Shown here piece by piece: positions 1 through 4,488 of a stretch of 5,082 nt of DNA (its first letter is position 1; every line of letters begins with the position of its first letter). The position numbers and the translations under genes were made by a program. This stretch comes from Candidatus Zhuqueibacterota bacterium (GTDB lineage Bacteria; Zhuqueibacterota; Zhuqueibacteria; Zhuqueibacterales; Zhuqueibacteraceae). The stretch is from positions 1 through 5,082 of the forward strand of contig JABWAN010000494.1 in the NCBI GenBank assembly GCA_013361015.1, read 5' to 3'. The notes beneath the pieces were generated by a model. That model did not search any database. It was not told the origin of the DNA and was given only the letters and a program-made list of their open reading frames with translations.

Positions 1-674
1 AAGCGACCAACGGTGCGAAATGGAAATTTAGAGATTCGATCGTCATTGGCGCGTACTCCGTGAGCGCGGGTTGGGTGCAGCTTCATGAGCTGGGCCACTA
101 TTTTGATCTGCGCCACACCCAAGGTGATCGCGGCGTTACTCTGCCTGGTCAAAGTGGGGAAGGCTATACAAATCCGGGCGACGATGAAATTGAAGACACC
201 GTCGCAGACCTGCCAAGCTGGAGTCGCAATGAGATTGCCAAACACAATTTTTCCGTCAAGTACGAAAAGCTCGAGGCTGAGCAAAGGGAGTCGGTGGATG
301 ACGTGGCTGAAAACATCATGTCGTATCATTTTCTTAAGCCTGTGAATGCCAGCTTGCGACGATTGACGGAGGGGCAATTGGATCGCTGGACTTACGCGAC
401 GCTGGACGTCTTTCGCCAGAAAGTTTGCGATGGCCGCACTTGGTTTGTTGATCGCCAAACGCCTTGTAACGAAGGCACCAGTACATACCCATATGATTCC
501 GTGCAGCTCGCGGTGGCCTCAGCCAATGACAACGGCGGCGATATCATCTTGCTGCGTCCGGGTGAATATCATGAAACGATTACGATCAACAAGCCGCTCA
601 CGATCCGCGCCACCCGCAAAGGACCGGCGTCGATTGGGACACCTTTCGTGTACGCAGAAATATCTGCTGAATAA
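1..674 (+). CDS. Pappalysin/M43-like metzincin metallopeptidase, 5'-truncated by window
   Basis: The reading frame is open from base 3 to the TAA at 672-674, so the N-terminus (signal peptide, any propeptide) lies outside; a GTG at 60 is internal, not a credible start. The zinc-binding helix at 84-116 reads HELGHYFDLRH, the HExxHxxGxxH metzincin pattern with Asp in place of the usual Gly. The Met-turn follows at about 312-323 (NIMS, then Tyr), as in pappalysins, preceded by an acidic Gly/Asp-rich stretch ending in DTVADLP that resembles the M43 region before the active-site loop. Family knowledge: such enzymes are secreted zinc endopeptidases. The last ~60 residues (GGDIILLRPGEY, then TITINKPLTIRA) look like the opening coil of a right-handed beta-helix, and the protein stops about 15 residues later. 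Fold assignment is firm; subfamily and substrate are inferred. The next gene lies 51 nt downstream on the same strand. Confidence 0.8.
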   Translation, partial: ATNGAKWKFRDSIVIGAYSVSAGWVQLHELGHYFDLRHTQGDRGVTLPGQSGEGYTNPGDDEIEDTVADLPSWSRNEIAKHNFSVKYEKLEAEQRESVDDVAENIMSYHFLKPVNASLRRLTEGQLDRWTYATLDVFRQKVCDGRTWFVDRQTPCNEGTSTYPYDSVQLAVASANDNGGDIILLRPGEYHETITINKPLTIRATRKGPASIGTPFVYAEISAE

Positions 675-711
675 AATCTCAAAGCAATTGCTTCAAACTT
701 CACGCAAAAAG

Positions 712-717
712 AAGGAG
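712..717 (+). promoter_or_regulatory. Shine-Dalgarno AAGGAG deciding the start at 726
   Basis: A perfect AAGGAG precedes a cluster of three in-frame ATG codons (720, 726, 729). Only the ATG at 726 has an ideal 8-nt spacer; 720 would leave 2 nt. This favours a 134-residue product over 136. Confidence 0.7.
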
Positions 718-725
718 ACATGACC

Positions 726-1130
726 ATGATGCGCAGTCTATTTTTTGCAGCCCTGCTTTGTTTGGCATGCACCGCGCCCTTGCGCGGCGAAGAACCACAA
801 AAGCAGCAAGTCGCCAAACGCAATTATCTCACCTCGCTGCAATCGAAGCATGAAGGCGTGCGCAACAGCACGATTTATCGCGTGCTGCAGTACAAAGCCG
901 CGTATGAGCGAGATGATTGCAGCGCATTCCTCAAGCGCTTGCAGGAAATGAGTCTCAATGATCCCTCGCCCAAAAACCGTGTGTATGCCTTCCTGGCCTG
1001 CGCGTTACTGCAAGATGCGAAGCTGAGGGCAGCGGCAAAACCGCCGGAATGGGAGGAAGAAAAGGACGCATATTTTGCGAGTCTGCAGGAATTGCTGCAA
1101 CGCCAATGGGCCGTGGCCAATAACAATTAG
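726..1130 (+). CDS. Small exported hypothetical protein with HEAT-like helices
   Basis: I do not recognise a named family. The start is set by the ribosome-binding site AAGGAG at 712-717: the ATG at 726 is 8 nt away, whereas the in-frame ATG at 720 is only 2 nt away and the one at 729 is 11 nt away. The 134-residue product begins with a short basic N-terminus and a hydrophobic core (residues 5-17), then LRGEE, typical of a Sec signal peptide cleaved near residue 21. CLAC (12-15) is not a proper lipobox because the -3 residue is Cys. The mature part is helical: residues 33-60 (SLQSKHEGVRNSTIYRVLQY) and 65-97 (FLKRLQEMSLNDPSPKNRVY and on) look like two HEAT-type helix pairs with a conserved-looking GVRN/KNRV turn. 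The C-terminus is charged and ends in NNN. The spacing suggests co-transcription with the metallopeptidase. Periplasmic or outer-surface location is inferred. Confidence 0.7.
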   Translation: MMRSLFFAALLCLACTAPLRGEEPQKQQVAKRNYLTSLQSKHEGVRNSTIYRVLQYKAAYERDDCSAFLKRLQEMSLNDPSPKNRVYAFLACALLQDAKLRAAAKPPEWEEEKDAYFASLQELLQRQWAVANNN

Positions 1131-1246
1131 CGAGGTGATTATGAACGGTGCTTTGCAAAACGTTCTTGAGGCCGCGGCACAATGGGGGGACTTGAGTCTT
1201 GCCGGCGGGAGAGGGCGTGTTGGAATCAGAACACCGCGGCGGCTCG

Positions 1247-1287
1247 AGCTGTGTGCGACACACCTCAAAAATGCGTCGCACATAGCT
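1247..1287. terminator. 13-bp hairpin between convergent genes (possible bidirectional terminator)
   Basis: The arms 1247-1259 (AGCTGTGTGCGAC) and 1275-1287 (GTCGCACATAGCT) are reverse complements over 13 positions with one G-T wobble, around a 15-nt loop. The structure lies 4 nt past the yggX stop codon on the minus strand and 116 nt past the stop of the plus-strand gene, where a shared terminator would be expected. No T-run follows either arm, so it does not fit a canonical intrinsic terminator; it could instead be a 3'-end stabilising structure or a dispersed palindromic repeat. Confidence 0.5.
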
Positions 1288-1291
1288 ACCT

Positions 1292-1561
1292 CTACTTCGG
1301 CGGCTCGTACTCCGGTGGAAGCTGTGAGCCTTGACCGAAGAAGAAGGCTTCAGTCTGTTGATCAAGAAACGCGCTGGCTTTGGGGTCTGCGAGGTTGAGG
1401 CGATACTCATTGATCAACATCATCATTTGCCCTTTCCACACGGCCCAGGCTTCTTTCGAGACGTTCTCGAAAATACGCTGTCCCAGCGGCCCCGGCATGG
1501 GCGGGCGTTCCAAACCTTCCAACTCTTTGCCAAACTTCACACATTTGACCATTCTTGCCAT
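1292..1561 (-). CDS. yggX: Probable Fe(II)-trafficking / oxidative damage protection protein YggX
   Basis: The 89-residue product matches the YggX family end to end and is the family's usual length (about 90 residues). It has VKCVKFGKELEGLERPP at the N-terminus, PLGQRIFENVSKEAW in the middle, then MMMLINEYRLNLADP and a Phe-rich FFFG segment near the C-terminus. Cys7, the conserved cysteine reported as important for YggX function in enterobacteria, is present. In proteobacteria YggX is a small cytoplasmic protein linked to protecting Fe-S clusters from superoxide and to labile iron handling; the exact mechanism is not settled. The ATG at 1561 has an AGAGGTG-type ribosome-binding site a few bases upstream. 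It lies 74 nt downstream of the isomerase-like gene on the same strand, so co-transcription is possible, though no functional link is evident. Confidence 0.95.
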   Translation of the reverse strand: MARMVKCVKFGKELEGLERPPMPGPLGQRIFENVSKEAWAVWKGQMMMLINEYRLNLADPKASAFLDQQTEAFFFGQGSQLPPEYEPPK

Positions 1562-1635
1562 GATTCACCTCTGGGATTTCATAAAGCATTAAACTTTGAT
1601 CAGTGCTTTTTCACACAAATCTGTGTCTGCTGTTA

Positions 1636-2448
1636 TCAATGCCTCAACTTGGGTTTACTGAACAGCAGTTTTGTTGCGGTCGAAACGTATTTCACCTTTT
1701 TGAACACACGCAGCACTTGCATATAGCTGCTCACCACGGCTTTGATTTCTTGCAATGAGCTGGGTACGACTTCGAGATTGATGATGCCGTCGTAGCCGCT
1801 TTTTGCAACGTGACGAAGGAAATCGGAAATGGGCATTTCGCCCTGGCCGAGCGGCAGGTGCGCATCGTGGCCTTTGGCGCAATCGGAAAGGTGAATGCAA
1901 CGCACGTATTGGGCGATTTCGGAGTAGCGCTCGAAAATATTTTCGCCGCGCAAGAAGGCGTGCGCCGGATCGAAACACAAACCGAGACTCTGTTTCCGGA
2001 GTTCGGAGCGAAATACTTTTGCAAGGCGGTCAAAATCGCCCTGGCTCCAAGTTTCTATGTTTTCCAAAATGACGGGCGCTTCGAGCCGGACGAGATTTTC
2101 GAGCAGGAACTCGAGCGCTTCTTCGATGCTTTCGTTATCATCTTTTGCTTCGGGCGGATGCGCGACGCAATAGAGCAGATTGAGATCAAGGCGGTGCTGA
2201 TTGATGAGATAGATGGCCTCGTCGATCTTCTCCTTGGCATCGGGTTGCGTGAAGTCATAGCCATGTTCTGCCACCAATGGCAGATGAAAGCCCGAGGCCA
2301 CGTCCGTCATGTGCGGAATGACATTGGAGAGATCGCCAAAAACGGTGGGATTGAATTCCACGAAGTTGACGCCGAATTGCCGCACGAGCGCGAGTAGTTC
2401 GCTCGGTTTTTTGCCGTTAAATTCGCTGAGGGTGAGACCGATTTGCAT
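1636..2448 (-). CDS. Sugar phosphate isomerase/epimerase-type TIM-barrel protein (AP_endonuc_2 fold)
   Basis: The 270-residue product is a full-length xylose isomerase-like TIM barrel of the superfamily shared by sugar epimerases, hydroxypyruvate isomerases, inosose dehydratases and endonuclease IV. Candidate metal-binding residues occur in order at strand ends: H62 (VAEHG), H97 (VAHPP), E129 (ILENIE), D160 and H163 (CFDPAHAF), H186 (CIHLSD), D195 and H197 (HDAHLPLGQGE) and E226 (INLEV). This suggests a divalent-metal enzyme in the cytoplasm; the substrate cannot be told from sequence. The DxHLPLGxGE loop is more typical of sugar epimerases than of DNA-repair endonuclease IV. The ATG at 2448 is the only ATG, GTG or TTG in this frame before an upstream stop at 2482-2484, and it lacks a clear Shine-Dalgarno. 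The C-terminal tail (about 250-270) is basic and extends past the barrel. yggX follows 74 nt downstream. Confidence 0.85.
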   Translation of the reverse strand: MQIGLTLSEFNGKKPSELLALVRQFGVNFVEFNPTVFGDLSNVIPHMTDVASGFHLPLVAEHGYDFTQPDAKEKIDEAIYLINQHRLDLNLLYCVAHPPEAKDDNESIEEALEFLLENLVRLEAPVILENIETWSQGDFDRLAKVFRSELRKQSLGLCFDPAHAFLRGENIFERYSEIAQYVRCIHLSDCAKGHDAHLPLGQGEMPISDFLRHVAKSGYDGIINLEVVPSSLQEIKAVVSSYMQVLRVFKKVKYVSTATKLLFSKPKLRH

Positions 2449-2540
2449 TTTGGATTTGCTTTTTGAAATCTGCGAAGCGCTTTAAGTCAGTTCGTTTGCA
2501 AAGATTCCCTCGGTAAACAAGCGTAGATGAAACCGTGGTG

Positions 2541-2575
2541 CAGCAGCGACAAAACAAGACAGTTTTGTTTTGCTG
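2541..2575. other. Imperfect long hairpin in the intergenic gap 2449-2614
   Basis: Inner arms ACAAAAC (2549-2555) and GTTTTGT (2562-2568) pair over 7 bp around a 6-nt loop. Outer arms CAGCA (2541-2545) and TGCTG (2571-2575) add 5 bp across a small internal loop. It lies 39 nt past the stop codon of the zinc-ribbon/Yip1 gene on the minus strand, so it may serve as its 3' end. No T-run follows on that strand, so a terminator role is only tentative. The rest of the 166-nt gap must carry the leader of the isomerase-like gene; I see no clear promoter there. Confidence 0.4.
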
Positions 2576-2614
2576 TAATGTAGTGCCGGCATTGGGTAAT
2601 TGTAAAGAGGGCAG

Positions 2615-3427
2615 CTAAATTTTTATCCCCGAGTTCGAAAAGAACGCGGCAAATTGATAGATGAGCAGCACCAGCAACGAGCAGCACAGCAGGAAGGGGA
2701 GAAATGCTGCGAGCACGACACGCCCGCTCGAGCTGTCGTGCATTTCGCGCCAGCCAATGATCATCACCACGAATTGCCACACCGCAGCGATGAGGCCGCC
2801 GCACCACGGAATGCAATCGAACACACGCGGGCCGTAGCTGTAACAAACCGCGCGGAACGTGGTTTCCCAGCCGCTTTTTCCGCTGCCCACCATGAGCAAG
2901 CTGACATGATAGATAACGGAGGCGAAGAAGATCGAGACGATCACGATGAAGGGAGAAAAAAGCGCCAGCATACGCAAAAAATCGCGGTCGAGGGCCAGGC
3001 CGAACAGCTCTTCAAACTGCTCCATCTCTGTGAACGATCCCCAGAATAGATATTGCCAGAAGAGCGAAATGAGACTGGAGACCATCCCGATCAGAAATGC
3101 GAAGAGCAGCGCGGAGCCGAAATGGCCTATCCGCGGCGCGCGACGAAAGAACTCCGTGGGCCGGAAAGTGATGTCGCTCCACGTTTGGCTGAATCCACGC
3201 AAAAAGCCAAGCCGCTCGCGATCTTCCCAGTGCACATAATACTCGGGTTCGGGAGCACTTGTCGGGGGTGAAAGAAAAGAAAGGGGAGAGGGTGGTTCCT
3301 CCGGCGTGGCGGATTGCGCGGCGTCATACTCAAAAAGCCCCTCTTGGCTTAAAGCTGCGCCGCAATAAGGACAGAATTGACCCTCAACGTTTTGTGGAAT
3401 TTCCCTTTGGCAGTTTTTGCAGTTCAT
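2615..3427 (-). CDS. Zinc-ribbon plus Yip1-type integral membrane protein
   Basis: The 270-residue product opens with a zinc ribbon, Cys3-x2-Cys6 and Cys19-x2-Cys22 (CPYCG). A Pro/Ser/Glu-rich linker (about 40-63) follows, then an amphipathic stretch with the FRPTEFFRRAP motif (88-98) that typically precedes the first helix of bacterial Yip1/YIF1-like domains. Four hydrophobic segments follow at roughly 104-128, 153-179, 202-225 and 237-262; family members usually have four or five. Yip1 proteins act in membrane traffic in eukaryotes, but the bacterial homologues have no established function, so only a cytoplasmic-membrane location with a cytosolic zinc ribbon is inferred. The ATG at 3427 is the only ATG, GTG or TTG before the in-frame stop just upstream and has no clear Shine-Dalgarno. 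It starts 27 nt after the response regulator stop, suggesting one transcript and possibly coupled translation. Confidence 0.8.
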   Translation of the reverse strand: MNCKNCQREIPQNVEGQFCPYCGAALSQEGLFEYDAAQSATPEEPPSPLSFLSPPTSAPEPEYYVHWEDRERLGFLRGFSQTWSDITFRPTEFFRRAPRIGHFGSALLFAFLIGMVSSLISLFWQYLFWGSFTEMEQFEELFGLALDRDFLRMLALFSPFIVIVSIFFASVIYHVSLLMVGSGKSGWETTFRAVCYSYGPRVFDCIPWCGGLIAAVWQFVVMIIGWREMHDSSSGRVVLAAFLPFLLCCSLLVLLIYQFAAFFSNSGIKI

Positions 3428-3454
3428 GCGGAATGAACGAAACGTCTATGCGCT

Positions 3455-3832
3455 TCAAGCGGCGGCCAGCACCGGCTCATAACCGTTGAGCAGTTCCCGC
3501 ACTTTGGATTTCAATTCTGTGAGGTCAGAGGATTTGACGAGATACGCATCCGCGGACCAACTGGTGAAATCGCTCATATAGCTCGAATACGCGGAATTGA
3601 GAATGACGCGCAGACTTTGATTGCTTTCCATGAGTTCGCGCAGGACGTCCAATCCGCTTTCGCCATCGAGCCGGATGTCAACGATGGCCAAATCAACCTT
3701 GCGCTCCTGGGTGTGCTTGCGGGCTTCTTGTCCATTTGCTGCCGTGATGACTTCGTAACCTTCAGCTTCCAACTCTTGCGAGTAAAGTAGTCGCAGCTTC
3801 CACTCATCCTCAACCACTAAGATCGTCTTCAT
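3455..3832 (-). CDS. Single-domain response regulator (CheY-like receiver)
   Basis: The 125-residue product is one complete receiver domain with no output domain. The acidic pocket is E8-D9-E10 (VVEDE), the phospho-accepting aspartate is D52 (LAIVDIRL), the switch hydroxyl is S80 (LNSAY, Ser rather than the commoner Thr), the switch aromatic is Y97 and the invariant lysine is K100 (AYLVKSSD). All key residues are present, so phosphorylation by a histidine kinase is expected; no kinase is encoded here. Lone receivers usually act by protein-protein contact or as phosphorelay intermediates. The last ten residues (NGYEPVLAAA) are a short extension. The start ATG at 3832 has an AAAGGAG ribosome-binding site about 10 nt upstream. 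The zinc-ribbon/Yip1 gene follows after 27 nt. What signal the pair responds to is unknown. Confidence 0.93.
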   Translation of the reverse strand: MKTILVVEDEWKLRLLYSQELEAEGYEVITAANGQEARKHTQERKVDLAIVDIRLDGESGLDVLRELMESNQSLRVILNSAYSSYMSDFTSWSADAYLVKSSDLTELKSKVRELLNGYEPVLAAA

Positions 3833-3842
3833 CCCGTGCGTG

Positions 3843-3856
3843 CTCCTTTCTCCTTT
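3843..3856 (-). promoter_or_regulatory. Tandem Shine-Dalgarno-like motif before the response regulator
   Basis: On the minus strand the heptamer AAAGGAG occurs twice head to tail. The proximal copy ends 10 nt before the ATG, slightly long but workable; the distal copy ends 17 nt before it, too far for normal initiation. One copy probably serves as the ribosome-binding site and the other may be a slippage duplication or a standby site. Confidence 0.55.
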
Positions 3857-3997
3857 GGTGTAAATGCTTCCTAAAAATTTTGAAAGCCTTGCGGCTCACA
3901 TGTCACCCGCTCCGTAGCTGCACGCTCACAGTTGTTTTGTTCGGCAAAACGTGACCGGTTGAATATTGGAACGGCAAGATAGAAAGATTTGCCTGAA

Positions 3998-4036
3998 AAG
4001 CAAGAATTAAAACCGTCCGCTCTCAGGGAGAGGGAC
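3998..4036 (-). terminator. Candidate intrinsic terminator of the trmD-rplS operon
   Basis: Read on the minus strand, GTCC-CTCTC (4036-4028) pairs with GAGAG-C-GGAC (4024-4015), a 9-bp GC-rich stem with one bulged C and a 3-nt loop. It is followed, after two G residues, by the T-rich run TTTTAATTCTTGCTT. The stem begins 110 nt after the rplS stop, a fairly long 3' untranslated stretch. The broken T-run makes it a good but not perfect intrinsic terminator. Confidence 0.6.
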
Positions 4037-4146
4037 AATAACAAAGAGTAAAGCGGTACGCAAAACCATTTAGGCATAACCATCTAGCGTTGAACTACAG
4101 AATCTTCAAAAATGGTTACACCACGATCAGCTTTGCGATGAGGTTC

Positions 4147-4488
4147 TTATCTTTTCTCTTCGATGCGCGCGGCCTTGCCTTTGAGATTACGTAGGTAGTA
4201 AAGGCGTGCGCGACGGACTTTACCGCGACGGAGATGGTCGATGTGATCGATGTTGGGGGAGTGCAACGGAAAGATGCGCTCGACACCGATGCCGTCGGAA
4301 ATCTTGCGCACCGTGAAAGTGGCGTTGATGCCTTCGCCGCGGCGCTGAATGACCACGCCTTCAAAAGTTTGGGTGCGCTCTTTGTCACCTTCCACCACTT
4401 TGTGATGGACGGCGATGGTGTCACCGGGAAAGAAGTCGGGTATGTCGCTGCGCATTTGCTGCGCCGTGAGTGCATTCATCTTGTTCAT
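4147..4488 (-). CDS. rplS: 50S ribosomal protein L19
   Basis: The 113-residue product is close to the usual 115 of L19 and matches along its length: SDIPDFFPGDTIAVHHKVVE near the start, then TFEGVVIQRRGEG, TVRKISDGIGVERIFPLHSP and the basic signature RRGKVRRARLYYLRNLKGK with a terminal AARIEEKR. L19 sits at the subunit interface of the large ribosomal subunit. The start is the ATG at 4486-4488: GGAGG lies 7 nt upstream, while the second Met (MNKM) at residue 4 is further away, and the longer open frame to 4581 only reads into trmD out of frame. The start overlaps the trmD stop as ATGA, and the ribosome-binding site lies inside the last trmD codons, so translation is probably coupled. This is the standard last gene of the rpsP-rimM-trmD-rplS operon. 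Confidence 0.97.
   Translation of the reverse strand: MNKMNALTAQQMRSDIPDFFPGDTIAVHHKVVEGDKERTQTFEGVVIQRRGEGINATFTVRKISDGIGVERIFPLHSPNIDHIDHLRRGKVRRARLYYLRNLKGKAARIEEKR

Larger units (their letters stand above)
3833..4146. other. Gene-free intergenic stretch between rplS and the response regulator
   Basis: This 314-nt gap holds no credible gene. It contains, from the rplS side: the candidate rplS terminator (4015-4036), a small perfect hairpin GTTTTG/CAAAAC (3934-3939 with 3945-3950, loop TTCGG), GTCAC/GTGAC arms (3902-3906 with 3951-3955) that could enclose it, two GCTCACA copies (3894-3900 and 3924-3930), an AGCC/GGCT mini-hairpin near 3886-3897, and the tandem ribosome-binding motif at 3843-3856. 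The promoter of the response regulator must lie here if it is transcribed independently of rplS, but I cannot point to convincing -35 and -10 boxes. Confidence 0.6.

Noticed and set aside
1141..1398. Possible third gene of the plus-strand operon (85 codons)
   Set aside because: Despite a fair ribosome-binding site it runs through the hairpin and antisense to yggX, has Arg-rich composition typical of a shadow frame and shows no recognisable motif. It is kept only as a low-interest finding.
1583..1626. Small inverted repeats between the isomerase gene and yggX (AAAGCA/TGCTTT, ACACA/TGTGT)
   Set aside because: Stems of 5-6 bp with an A/T-rich surround are expected by chance. They are too weak to call a terminator or an attenuator.
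1331..1726. Plus-strand frame of 131 codons
   Set aside because: It lies opposite yggX, the following gap and the isomerase 3' end. It is a His/Phe/Cys-rich shadow without a ribosome-binding site.
1810..2397. Plus-strand frame of 195 codons opposite the isomerase gene
   Set aside because: The minus-strand frame has clear family motifs over the whole region, and this one has none. It is a typical antisense shadow.
3871..4083. Minus-strand 70-codon frame in the rplS-response regulator gap
   Set aside because: It has no ribosome-binding site, runs through the candidate rplS terminator and the repeat cluster, and shows no family resemblance. The hydrophobic start arises from the terminator stem and surrounding T-rich sequence.
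3833..4146. tRNA, riboswitch or CRISPR repeat in the largest gap
   Set aside because: I found no cloverleaf, no known riboswitch core and no regularly repeated unit with spacers. The 30-bp spaced motifs are only 6-7 bases long and occur twice each.
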